NCBI GenBank assembly: GCA_016860845.1
Contig: BOKF01000013.1
Span: 131,536-195,535, forward strand
Origin: Chloroflexota bacterium
Lineage (GTDB): Bacteria; Chloroflexota; Anaerolineae; 4572-78; J111
Direction: 5' to 3'
DNA length: 64,000 nt
In this document: positions 43,267 to 51,810 of the stretch, piece after piece
Numbering within the stretch: position 1 is the first letter of the stretch
Layout: every line of letters begins with the position of its first letter
Translations under genes and position numbers: made by a program
Notes under the pieces: generated by a model
The model's database searches: none
Seen by the model: only the letters and a program-made list of their open reading frames with translations
What the model was told of the DNA's origin: nothing

Positions 43267-44571
43267 TTATTCAATAATCATCAACGTATGCGGCGGTGCA
43301 GGGATTGCCGACTCACTCCAGGCGACGGCAGCCAAGAGACGCTGGCGAGCGGCTTCGAGCTTGGCCTCATCATTGGCATGGATGGTGAAGAGCGGATCGC
43401 CTTCGGCCAAGCGCGCGCCTACTTTTGCGTGGACAACAATACCGACGGCGTAATCAATCGGGTCGCCTTTTTTGGCCCGGCCGCCGCCCAAATCCACCCC
43501 GGTCTTGCCAACTTCGGCGGCGTCCACCCCGGCGATAGTGCCGCTTCGCGGAGCCACAACCGTCTCAATTAAAGAGGCGGCAGGCAGCAGGTCAGGATTT
43601 TCCAACTGGCTGCGGTCGCCGCCCTGGGCCGTGATCCATTCCACAAACTTGGCCCAGGCCCGGCCGTTGTCCAGCGACTCGGCCAGCATGGCCTGGCCCT
43701 CGGCCAGATTGCCCGCCTTGCCGGCCAGTTCCAGCATTTTCCCGCCGATCGTTACACAGTGCTCGCGGAAATCGGCCGGACCGCCGCCGCGCAGAGTCTC
43801 AATCGTCTCCCGGACCTCCAACGCATTGCCAACGGCCGCACCGAGCGGCTGGTTCATGTCGGTCAGCACGGCCGCCACCTTCCGCCCGACTCCCTGCCCG
43901 ATTTTAACCATGAGCCGGGCCAGCGCCTCGGCGTCGGCCACGGTTTTCATAAACGCGCCCTGGCCCACCTTGACATCCAGCACAATGGCATCGGCCCCGG
44001 CCGCGATCTTTTTACTCATGACGCTGGCCGCAATCAGCGGCAGGCTTTCCACGGTGGCCGTTACATCCCGCAGCGCATAAAATTTGCCGTCAGCCGGGGC
44101 CAGGTCGGCGCTCTGGCCGGAGACGACGACGCCGTGCTGGGCCAGCATGTCCATAAATTGGGCGGTGGTCAGGCTGACATTGAAGCCGCGAATGCTTTCC
44201 AGTTTGTCAATGGTACCGCCGGAAAAGCCCAGGCCGCGCCCGCTCATTTTGCCCACCGGCAGCCCATGACAGGCCACCAAGGGAGCCACCACCAGCGTGG
44301 TTTTGTCGCCCACTCCGCCGGTCGAGTGTTTGTCTACCACGAAGGGGGCAATGGGATGCAGGTCGAGCGTATCGCCGGAGCGGGCCATGTGCAGGGTCAG
44401 GGCGGTGGCTTCGGCCTCGGTCATGCCGTTCAGGAGCACGGCCATGCACCAAGCGCTGGCCTGGTAGTCGGGGATGTCGCCCCGGGTGTAGCCGTCCACG
44501 AAAAATTTGAGTTCGTCGCTGGTCAGTTCCTGTTTGTCTCGTTTTTTGGCAATGATGTCAACGGCGCGCAT
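43267..44571 (-). CDS. pdp: pyrimidine-nucleoside (thymidine) phosphorylase
   Basis: A 434-residue enzyme splitting thymidine/uridine with phosphate into base and (deoxy)ribose 1-phosphate. ATG 44571 is selected because AAAGGAG lies 6 nt upstream; the frame is open further upstream to 44637 but overlaps the previous gene. The family signature VDKHSTGGVGDKTTL is intact, as are KMSGRGLGFSGGTIDKLESI and the C-terminal pyrimidine phosphorylase domain (VVAPRSGTIAGVDAAEVG, then GDPIDYAVGIVVHAKVG). The length fits Pdp/DeoA. Its start overlaps the end of the nucleotidyltransferase gene by 14 nt, an odd operon for this enzyme. Confidence 0.93.
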   Translation of the reverse strand: MRAVDIIAKKRDKQELTSDELKFFVDGYTRGDIPDYQASAWCMAVLLNGMTEAEATALTLHMARSGDTLDLHPIAPFVVDKHSTGGVGDKTTLVVAPLVACHGLPVGKMSGRGLGFSGGTIDKLESIRGFNVSLTTAQFMDMLAQHGVVVSGQSADLAPADGKFYALRDVTATVESLPLIAASVMSKKIAAGADAIVLDVKVGQGAFMKTVADAEALARLMVKIGQGVGRKVAAVLTDMNQPLGAAVGNALEVRETIETLRGGGPADFREHCVTIGGKMLELAGKAGNLAEGQAMLAESLDNGRAWAKFVEWITAQGGDRSQLENPDLLPAASLIETVVAPRSGTIAGVDAAEVGKTGVDLGGGRAKKGDPIDYAVGIVVHAKVGARLAEGDPLFTIHANDEAKLEAARQRLLAAVAWSESAIPAPPHTLMIIE

Positions 44572-44911
44572 CAGGATCTCCTTTCGGGACCGGGATTTCA
44601 ACTCCACCGGCAATGATTTCTTTTTGAATGAAGTCATTGGTGGTGTCGTAATAATCAGCCAGAGGGTAAACCACAGGTTGAATATCCAGGTGATAGGGCA
44701 TAGTTTTTAGCCAGCAATCGGCCATAATCTTTAGCCGATTCTCATCAGTCACATCGGATGAGAAAATAGCCAAATCAATGTCACTATCCGGTTTAGCCCT
44801 CCCTTGAGCCATTGAGCCAAAGAGGATGACTCGATCAAGGAGATAGTATTTGGCCAAGTCACTAAGATAATCTTTTAAGGCCTGTTCGATAGCAATTGAG
44901 ATTTCAGCCAT
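44558..44911 (-). CDS. MNT-type nucleotidyltransferase (antitoxin-like)
   Basis: A 117-residue minimal nucleotidyltransferase. The catalytic motif ILFGSMAQGRAKPDSDIDLA has the G-S...D-x-D of the polymerase-beta superfamily. In MNT-HEPN modules this protein neutralises the HEPN partner, in studied cases by adding AMP. It overlaps the HEPN gene upstream by 37 nt and the phosphorylase gene downstream by 14 nt. Its C-terminal ~20 residues (EIPVPKGDPDARR) run across the phosphorylase ribosome binding site and are probably not structural. Confidence 0.88.
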   Translation of the reverse strand: MAEISIAIEQALKDYLSDLAKYYLLDRVILFGSMAQGRAKPDSDIDLAIFSSDVTDENRLKIMADCWLKTMPYHLDIQPVVYPLADYYDTTNDFIQKEIIAGGVEIPVPKGDPDARR

Positions 44912-45276
44912 TTGAAAATTTCCTGAGTTTCGTTCAAAAAGGTTTCGGCGGTTTTGTTATCAAGCATCTGAGAAAGCTTTTGCTTGTAGGCAGGGTAGCG
45001 TCCCTCAACATAGTAGGTATTGAGGTTAGTCATTGTTTGGAGATATTCGGCTCGTTGCGGCAGATTCACCAGCCCAAAGAGATAAATCAGATTATGCGTC
45101 CGGGGGGCTTCTTCTCCTTTTTGCTGGATGTGAATGGCTTTCAGCAACTTTTCCACAGCTTGCTGGCACAGGAAGACGGTGTAGAGATAACGGCCAGCGC
45201 TTTGCATGGCCGCCGCTGTTTCCAAATCATATTCAGCAATATCCAACCAATACCCAACTTTTTCTCCCGGTGTCAT
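44875..45276 (-). CDS. HEPN-domain protein (toxin-like partner)
   Basis: A 133-residue all-helical HEPN protein. ATG 45276 (MTPGEKVGYWLDIAEYDL) is chosen as the start; an in-frame TTG at 45303 adds nine residues. The pattern W-x-x-x-A-x-x-D-L, then FLCQQAVEKLLKAIHIQQKG and PRTHNLIYLFGL, is typical of the HEPN family paired with MNT enzymes. The RNase-type R-x(4-6)-H motif is not evident; the H-N-L after P-R-T is the more common variant in this subfamily. It may therefore not be an active RNase. Confidence 0.85.
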   Translation of the reverse strand: MTPGEKVGYWLDIAEYDLETAAAMQSAGRYLYTVFLCQQAVEKLLKAIHIQQKGEEAPRTHNLIYLFGLVNLPQRAEYLQTMTNLNTYYVEGRYPAYKQKLSQMLDNKTAETFLNETQEIFKWLKSQLLSNRP

Positions 45277-45292
45277 CGAGTTACCTGTTAAA

Positions 45293-46249
45293 TTATGGGG
45301 CAATATACAAATACATCAACGGAGATCCGGCGTTAAAATGGAGCAGTTGCTTGACCTCTTCGACCGGGCTGGGGCGATTGAAGGCGCCGCCGAGGGCTTC
45401 AAAAAAACTAACCGGGCGGTCATACTCGACAATGCGCGGCTCGCCGGTGATGCCGCCCAACTCGGCCGCCCGGTCTATGGCGTCGGGCAGGTAGCCCAGG
45501 TTGTCTACCAGGCCCATTTCTTTGGCCTGTTTGCCGGTACAAATCCGACCATCGGCAACCGCCCGAACCTGCTCTTCGCTCATCTTGCGCCCTTCGGCCA
45601 CGATACGGACAAAGCCAGCATAGGCTTCGTCAATAATCGCCTGCCACAGGGCTTGATCTTCGGGCGTGAACTCGCGGAAGGGGTTGCCAGTATCCTTGAA
45701 TTTGCCGCTCTTGACCGTGACCGCCGTGACCCCATACTCCTCGGCAAATTCCTCCAGATTGAGAAATTGGCTGATGACGCCAATGGAGCAGGTCAGGGTG
45801 TGCGGGCTGGCCCAAATTTCCTGGGTGGGGGCGGAGACATAGTAACCGCCGGAAGCAGCCAGGCTGCCCATGGCCGCAATAATGGGTTTGCTCATCTCTT
45901 TAATCTGCAGGTAGATTTCGTCGGAGGCAAAGACACTGCCACCCGGACTATCCACAAACAAGATTACCGCTTTGACGCTGTCATCTTCGTCGGCTTTTTT
46001 GAGGTTTTCGACGACCTGCTGGCTGAAAGCGCCGCCGCTATCGGCGCTAAAGGGATTCGGCGCGGGGGCTTCGCCGGCCAGGATAACGCCTTCGACGCGA
46101 ACAATGGCGACCGCGTCGCCAAAAGCCGGGCCACGATCCGTGCGGTCCATATTACTGGCGGCCCACAAGCCCAGGCCGACAAAGGCCGCGCAAACCAGCA
46201 GCCCAACCAGGGTCAGGCCAATGATCCAATACCAAGTCTTTCTCTTCAT
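45293..46249 (-). CDS. sppA: signal peptide peptidase SppA, short type
   Basis: A 318-residue inner-membrane serine protease that degrades leftover signal peptides. A single N-terminal TM anchor (~7-30) is followed by one ClpP/crotonase-like domain. The Ser site is AAMGSLAASGGYYVS near residue 135, with the paired Lys in VTVKSGKFKDTG near 190. ILFVDSPGGSVFASDEIY is the usual substrate-strand region. It is the single-domain form found in Gram-positive and Chloroflexi lineages. AAGGAG precedes the ATG. The HEPN/MNT/phosphorylase run begins 16 nt after its stop. Confidence 0.93.
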   Translation of the reverse strand: MKRKTWYWIIGLTLVGLLVCAAFVGLGLWAASNMDRTDRGPAFGDAVAIVRVEGVILAGEAPAPNPFSADSGGAFSQQVVENLKKADEDDSVKAVILFVDSPGGSVFASDEIYLQIKEMSKPIIAAMGSLAASGGYYVSAPTQEIWASPHTLTCSIGVISQFLNLEEFAEEYGVTAVTVKSGKFKDTGNPFREFTPEDQALWQAIIDEAYAGFVRIVAEGRKMSEEQVRAVADGRICTGKQAKEMGLVDNLGYLPDAIDRAAELGGITGEPRIVEYDRPVSFFEALGGAFNRPSPVEEVKQLLHFNAGSPLMYLYIAP

Positions 46250-46533
46250 AAGATAACTCCTTCAAACATAGTCGTCAGTAGCCAGTAATCAGTAGTCAGT
46301 AAAGAGCGAACAGTCCGACTGATTCCTGGTTGCTGTCCACAGGTATATGATGACATCTAAGATTGTCATGAGAGAGGGGTTGAGGTTTATTGTATAGATT
46401 ATACCACACTTGGGGACAAACGTTTTAATCCGCCTGGGGGGACTGAACCAATAATGCGGCGGTGCCCAACTTTGGAAACAATCTGCAAAGCCACTATAAT
46501 CAGTAGAACCTACAATGAAAGCGATCAAAACGC

Positions 46534-48330
46534 GTGTCCAACCACCAACGGACCCCCGAGGAAATTCAGCAAGATTTACATCGTGAACTCGGCCAGATAC
46601 TTCACCCCGAGGGTTTCAAGGCTGACACCACCAAAATTGATTGGCAGCGCTATCGCAAGGTGCGCAGGTTTTTTGCCAGAGCTTTTCTGCATGTCATTTG
46701 GTGGGATATTATTCTCAACCGGCCGGGGCTGAACTGGCTGCGCACTCCCCCCCTGTCCCGCTGGCAGGAGATTGCCCGCCGCTATCGCGCTCTGGCCGTA
46801 GAAATGGGGGGGGTATTGATCAAGCTCGGCCAATTTCTGAGTATCCGGGTAGACATCCTGCCCAGTGAAGTCACCCGCGAGCTGGCCGGCCTGCAAGACG
46901 AAGTGCCCCCCGAACAATTAGAAGCGGTCATTGCCCAGGTCGAGGCTGATTTTGGCCGGCCGCTGGCCGAAATATTTACTTGGTTCTCGCCGCAGCCGGT
47001 TGGGGCGGCCTCGCTGGCCCAGGTCCATCTGGCCCGGCTTCCCTCAGGCGAAGAGGTGGTGGTTAAGGTGCTGCGTCCCGGCATTGACGTGCTGGTAGAG
47101 ACAGACCTGAGCGCGATTGCCCTGGCCATTCGCTGGCTGAAGTTTTACAAGCGCATCAGTAAGCGGGTTGACCTTGATTGGCTGGCCGAGGAATTTACGA
47201 CGGTTACCCGCAACGAGTTGGATTTTAAGGCCGAAGGACAAAACGCCGAACGCTTTGCCCAAGATTTTGCCGGAGACCCGCAGGTATACATTCCCAAAGT
47301 TTACTGGGATTACTGCGCCGCTCGAACCCTGACCCTGGAAAATGTGGGCTATATCAAAATTGGAGATTTGGCCGCCATCGAGGCGGCTGGCATCAGCCGG
47401 TCACAGATAGCCAAAAGGTTCTACAGCATCTACATGCGCCAAATCTTTGTGACCAATTTTGTCCACGCCGACCCCCACCCCGGGAATGTCTTTGTCAGGC
47501 CTCTCCCCCACCCCAATGTTGAAACAGAAACTCATTTTGGCCCTAACGATACCGCGCCTCATCAGCCTGACCGCCCGTTTCAAATTGTTTTTGTGGATTT
47601 TGGTATGGTCGCCGTGATCCCTGAACGGCTGCGGTCAGCCCTGCGCGAGTATGCAATTGGCGTAGGAACGCGGGATGCCCATAGAATGGTGCAAGCCTAT
47701 GCCGATGCCGGGGTGCTCCTGCCCGGAGCAGACCTAAAGCGTTTGGAAGAAATACACGAAGCCATGTTTGAGCGTTTCTGGGGGGTGCGCATGGGCAAGA
47801 TGCGGGATGTCGCCCTGAATGAGGCCCGCTACTTTGTGCGCGAGTACCGGGATGTGATTTATGAGGCCCCTTTCCAATTTCAAGTGGACATGCTTTTTGT
47901 GGTCCGCGCCGTGGGCATTCTCTCCGGCATGGCCACCAATCTCGATCCCGAATTTGACCCCTGGGCCGAAACTATCCCTTTTGCCGAGCAGTTGGCCAAA
48001 GAAGAGCTGCAGCAAAATTGGCGCGGCTGGCTGCAAGAAATTGTCAGCCTGGGCCAGTTGGCCCTCAAATTGCCCGTCGAGCTGGACCGGGTGTTGATGC
48101 AAGCGCAGCGGGGCAATTTGGTCGTCCAAACCTCGCTGGCCCCCGATACCCGCAAAACTATCCAGCGCCTGGAGCAAGCCGTTCATCGCCTAACCTGGGC
48201 TGTGGTCGCCGCCGGCTTGTTGATTGCCGGGGTTAATTGGCAAACGGGCAGCAGTAGCGATAACCTGGGTTACGGGTTGATGATTTTGGCCCTGCTGGCC
48301 TTTTTGTGGGGTATGTTCAAAAGGGGATAA
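46534..48330 (+). CDS. ABC1/UbiB-family protein kinase-like protein
   Basis: A 598-residue protein with a GTG start. The UbiB/ABC1 motifs are all present: K-x-G-Q (VLIKLGQFLSIR near 100), the Ala-rich loop VGAASLAQVHLA near 160, the invariant Lys in VVVKVLRPGID, HADPHPGNVFV near 310 and FVDFGMVAVI near 355. Two TM segments close the protein (WAVVAAGLLIAGVNW, GLMILALLAFLWGMF). Members act in isoprenoid-quinone or lipid biology with an atypical ATP-binding fold. There is no ubi or men gene in the window, so the lipid partner is unknown. It is divergent from sppA. Confidence 0.93.
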   Translation: MSNHQRTPEEIQQDLHRELGQILHPEGFKADTTKIDWQRYRKVRRFFARAFLHVIWWDIILNRPGLNWLRTPPLSRWQEIARRYRALAVEMGGVLIKLGQFLSIRVDILPSEVTRELAGLQDEVPPEQLEAVIAQVEADFGRPLAEIFTWFSPQPVGAASLAQVHLARLPSGEEVVVKVLRPGIDVLVETDLSAIALAIRWLKFYKRISKRVDLDWLAEEFTTVTRNELDFKAEGQNAERFAQDFAGDPQVYIPKVYWDYCAARTLTLENVGYIKIGDLAAIEAAGISRSQIAKRFYSIYMRQIFVTNFVHADPHPGNVFVRPLPHPNVETETHFGPNDTAPHQPDRPFQIVFVDFGMVAVIPERLRSALREYAIGVGTRDAHRMVQAYADAGVLLPGADLKRLEEIHEAMFERFWGVRMGKMRDVALNEARYFVREYRDVIYEAPFQFQVDMLFVVRAVGILSGMATNLDPEFDPWAETIPFAEQLAKEELQQNWRGWLQEIVSLGQLALKLPVELDRVLMQAQRGNLVVQTSLAPDTRKTIQRLEQAVHRLTWAVVAAGLLIAGVNWQTGSSSDNLGYGLMILALLAFLWGMFKRG

Positions 48331-48413
48331 AGCAGAAGTGTGACCTTGTGCCTACCTCTCGCGGATGACAAGGAGAATCGCCCCTACATCCCACATAAAT
48401 TATGCGGTCTGAT

Positions 48414-49601
48414 TTAGTTTGGTATCTTCTCGCGGCGATGGCTGGCTGGCTGCCCGACCCGCCGGCTTGTTAGCCGGCTCTCTGGCTCGTGGCGATAATC
48501 AGGGATACCGTACACATGGACCGGGCCGCGTTTGCCTTTGACCAACACCTCGCCCAAATCCACAAATAGAACCGGCCTTCTGGCCCGTTCTTTCTCGTCC
48601 ATCTCCTCATAAACCGTCGAACTCACCACCTGGATTTGATTCTTGACTCTTTGTTCCAGCGCCTCATACGCCTCCAGGCTCAAAATAATATCGTAGCCAT
48701 CTACGTTGCGGGTTAAGGCTTGCAGTCGAGCCGCCAGGTTAACGGCATCGCCGATAATTGTGTACTCAAATTGCTGCTCCGAGCCAATGGGGCCGGCGAC
48801 CACAGGGCCAATACTCAGGCCCATACCCACCTGAATCGGCGGCAGACCCAAAACACTCCACCGCTCACTCATTTCTTCAATCGCATCTTCCAAAGCCAGC
48901 GCGGTAAGGAGCGCGGCGGTTGAGGATTTTGAGGCTGGTTCAGGCGTGGGTGCGCCAAAAAAGGCCAGAATAGAATCGCCGGCATATTTGCCGATGATCC
49001 CGCCGCCGCTGTGAACCTGGTTAGCAATGGTGGTGTAATAATCATTTAAGAAAAAGATAAGATGTTCCGTGTTATGATGGCTTTCGGTAATCCGGGTAAA
49101 GTCGCGGATATCAATAAAAAGCACACTGACCACCTGGGTGATGCCACGAAAATCCAACCCCTTTTCCAGCAGGGATTGCCGCACCGCCGGCGACATCGTG
49201 CGGCTTAACAGATTCCAACTCCGCTGGAGATGATCCAAATTTTTAACCATGGTGTTAAAAGAGTGCGCCAATTGGCCAATTTCATCCCCGCTTTCGTCGT
49301 CAATCTGAACGGCCAGATTCCCCTGGGAGACCTGCTCGGCGGCTTTGATAATTTGCTCAATCCGCCGGACAACATGCCGGGTAACGAATAATCCCGGCCC
49401 AATGAAAGCGGCAAATGAGATAATAGAAATAACCAGCAAAGTCGGGGGAATTTGGCCTGTGCTTAGATAAGAAAACCCTAAAGCTAAAACAATGAGGAAA
49501 AATAGGATCAACAACGGAATAATAATCCAGAACCTTAAATTGGGATTGATTAACCGTTTTACTGGAGTCTGCTTTTTTTGGTTAAAAGTGGGCCAGGTCA
49601 T
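48414..49601 (-). CDS. HAMP-linked class III adenylate/guanylate cyclase
   Basis: A 395-residue membrane signalling enzyme. Two TM helices (~22-45 and 55-75) are followed by a HAMP domain (VVRRIEQIIKAAEQVSQGNL, then DEIGQLAHSFNTMV) and the cyclase domain (~150-330). Metal Asp residues are in LFIDIRDFTRI and KYAGDSILAFFG. The Lys in GKYAGDS and the YTIIGDAVNLAARLQ segment, which holds the transition-state Arg, suggest ATP specificity. The C-terminal ~60 residues, rich in Arg and Ser, are probably disordered. Expected product is cAMP. There is no cAMP receptor gene in the window. Confidence 0.92.
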   Translation of the reverse strand: MTWPTFNQKKQTPVKRLINPNLRFWIIIPLLILFFLIVLALGFSYLSTGQIPPTLLVISIISFAAFIGPGLFVTRHVVRRIEQIIKAAEQVSQGNLAVQIDDESGDEIGQLAHSFNTMVKNLDHLQRSWNLLSRTMSPAVRQSLLEKGLDFRGITQVVSVLFIDIRDFTRITESHHNTEHLIFFLNDYYTTIANQVHSGGGIIGKYAGDSILAFFGAPTPEPASKSSTAALLTALALEDAIEEMSERWSVLGLPPIQVGMGLSIGPVVAGPIGSEQQFEYTIIGDAVNLAARLQALTRNVDGYDIILSLEAYEALEQRVKNQIQVVSSTVYEEMDEKERARRPVLFVDLGEVLVKGKRGPVHVYGIPDYRHEPESRLTSRRVGQPASHRREKIPN

Positions 49602-49825
49602 TTACCAATTTTTTGGCTTTACCGATGAAACAGTCAATAATACAGCCAAGCACAAAGTTGTACTGATAATAACACCTGATGATAACCTAGACAAGTAAAG
49701 ACCCGGCAGGTTTTAGCAGCCAGTCAGACCTACCCCGAGTTTGAGACCTCGTTCCTTTGTGCTATCATATCCAACGCGACGCCCCTTGTAGCCGGGTGTC
49801 ATCTTTTGCCGAGGGGGAATGATTA

Positions 49826-51793
49826 ATGCAAATTGACGAACGCAAACTTGATCGAATTTTAGCCGCTGTTCAAAAGCCCGCCCGCTACACCGGCGGGGAA
49901 TATAACAGCGTCGCCAAAGACTGGGCCGATCCAAAAATTCTGACCAAAGTCGCCCTGGCCTTTCCCGATGTGTACGATTTGGGCATGAGCAATCTTGGCT
50001 TGGCCATCCTGTACGATCTACTCAACAAGCGGGAAGACATCCTGGCCGAGCGGGTCTACGTGCCCTGGCCCGATATGGAAGCCAAAATGCGGGCCGCCGG
50101 CCTGCCGATTTACGCCCTGGAGAGTAAACGCGAAGTGCGCGATTTCGACTTGATCGGCATCAGCCTGCCCTACGAGCAGCTTTACACAAATGTCTTGACC
50201 CTGCTGGATATGGGCCGCATGCCCCTGCGCAGGGAAGACCGTGACGCCCGCTACCCTCTCGTCTGTGCCGGCGGCAATGCCGTGTTCAACCCCGAACCCA
50301 TGGCCGATTTTATTGACTTCTTCGTGATGGGCGAAGGCGAGGATGTCATCATCGAAATTATCCTGGCCCTGCGCGAGGTCCAGCATCTCGACCGGGAGGC
50401 CCAACTGCGCCGTTTGGCCCGCATCCCCGGCGTGTACGTGCCCCGCTTTTACGCGCCCAGCTACTACAAGGCAGACGGAACGCTGTCCAACATCGAGCCG
50501 CTGGTCGAAGAAGCCGAGGCGCATATCGTCAAACGCATCGTTCCCCTGATGCCGCCGCCGGTGACCCGCTTTGTGGTGCCTTTTGTGGATGTCACCTTTA
50601 ACCGGGCTTCCATTGAAATTCAACGCGGCTGCACCCGGGGCTGTCGTTTCTGCCAGGCCGGGATGATCTTCCGCCCGGTGCGCGAGCGCTCGCTGCAGGA
50701 GTTGGTTGAAACGGTAGACAAAATCATGACCGAGACCGGCCACGAGGAGATCGGCCTGCTCTCGCTGAGCAGCAGCGATTACACCCAGATTGGGCCGCTG
50801 GTCAAAACCATTGCCGAGAAATATGGCGAGCGGGCGCTGAACATTTCGCTGCCCAGCCTGCGCATCGAATCTTTTTCCGCCGATTTGATGGAGATGCTGC
50901 AGGGCAGCCGCAAGAGCAGTTTTACTTTTGCCCCCGAAGCCGCCACCGACCGCATGCGCGACGTCATCAACAAGTACATCAGCACCGAAGATTTGCTGCA
51001 AACGGCCGAAGAGGTTTACAGCCGGGGCTGGCGGCTGATCAAGCTCTACTTTATGATCGGCCAGCCCACCGAAACCGACGAGGATGTGATTGCGATTGCC
51101 AAGTTAGCCAAACGCGTCCTGGCGATTGGCCGCAAGTATCACGGCGGCAAGGCCAAGGTTCGGGTTGGGGTCAGCACCTTTGTACCCAAACCGCACACCC
51201 CCTTCCAGTGGGCCAGCCTGGCCAATTTGGACGATATTCGTCGCAAACAGGATTTAATGCGCGACGAGTTTGGCCGGGCGCATGGCATTATTTTTAACTG
51301 GAACGAGCCGGAAGAGAGCCTGATGGAAGCCTTTCTCTCCCGCGGCGACCGCCGCCTGGGCGCGGTCATCCAGACCGCCTGGGAGAAAGGGGCCAAATTC
51401 GATGCCTGGGGCGACTGGCACAGCCCAACCGCCTGGCGCGAAGCCTTTGCCGAACACAGCCTCGATCCCTGGTGGTATGCCCACCGGCCCCGCCTGGCCG
51501 ACGAAATCTTCCCCTGGGATCACATCAACGCCGGGGTGGAGAAACGCTGGCTGCTCATGGATTGGTATTCGGCTCAACGCGGCGAAACCAAGGTAGACTG
51601 CCGCGAGCACTGCTACCACTGCGGTATTTTGACCGCCTTCAAGGGCCTGCGGGCCAACACGCCCCCACAAGCCTGGGAGTGCCCCCCCATTCGCAATCCC
51701 CGCTGGAAGGAATTGGCGGAAAAGGGCGAAGTCATTGGTTTGACGGCAGTGGTGAAACAGGCGATGGCCAAGAGTAAGGTGCCGGAAGTGTAA
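49826..51793 (+). CDS. B12-binding-domain radical SAM protein (TIGR03960 type)
   Basis: A 655-residue Fe-S enzyme. The N-terminal ~200 residues form a cobalamin-binding-like Rossmann domain (VALAFPDVYDLGMSNLGLAI, then YPLVCAGGNAVFNPEPMADF). The radical SAM cluster motif is CTRGCRFCQAGM (C-x3-C-x2-C) near residue 270. SLSSSDYTQIG and FTFAPEAATDRMRDVINK are further family hallmarks. The C-terminal Cys-rich HCYHCG cluster (near 610) may bind a second Fe-S or metal. TIGR03960 proteins usually neighbour a DUF2344/TIGR03936 gene and rRNA-maturation genes; none is seen here. The reaction is unknown. A strong GAGGGGG site lies before the ATG. Confidence 0.92.
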   Translation: MQIDERKLDRILAAVQKPARYTGGEYNSVAKDWADPKILTKVALAFPDVYDLGMSNLGLAILYDLLNKREDILAERVYVPWPDMEAKMRAAGLPIYALESKREVRDFDLIGISLPYEQLYTNVLTLLDMGRMPLRREDRDARYPLVCAGGNAVFNPEPMADFIDFFVMGEGEDVIIEIILALREVQHLDREAQLRRLARIPGVYVPRFYAPSYYKADGTLSNIEPLVEEAEAHIVKRIVPLMPPPVTRFVVPFVDVTFNRASIEIQRGCTRGCRFCQAGMIFRPVRERSLQELVETVDKIMTETGHEEIGLLSLSSSDYTQIGPLVKTIAEKYGERALNISLPSLRIESFSADLMEMLQGSRKSSFTFAPEAATDRMRDVINKYISTEDLLQTAEEVYSRGWRLIKLYFMIGQPTETDEDVIAIAKLAKRVLAIGRKYHGGKAKVRVGVSTFVPKPHTPFQWASLANLDDIRRKQDLMRDEFGRAHGIIFNWNEPEESLMEAFLSRGDRRLGAVIQTAWEKGAKFDAWGDWHSPTAWREAFAEHSLDPWWYAHRPRLADEIFPWDHINAGVEKRWLLMDWYSAQRGETKVDCREHCYHCGILTAFKGLRANTPPQAWECPPIRNPRWKELAEKGEVIGLTAVVKQAMAKSKVPEV

Positions 51794-51810
51794 ATCTCGC
51801 TGGAGGATCT

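Noticed and set aside
43759..44616. 285-codon plus-strand open frame
   Set aside because: It is antisense to the phosphorylase gene, whose motifs are clear; high GC makes long shadow frames.
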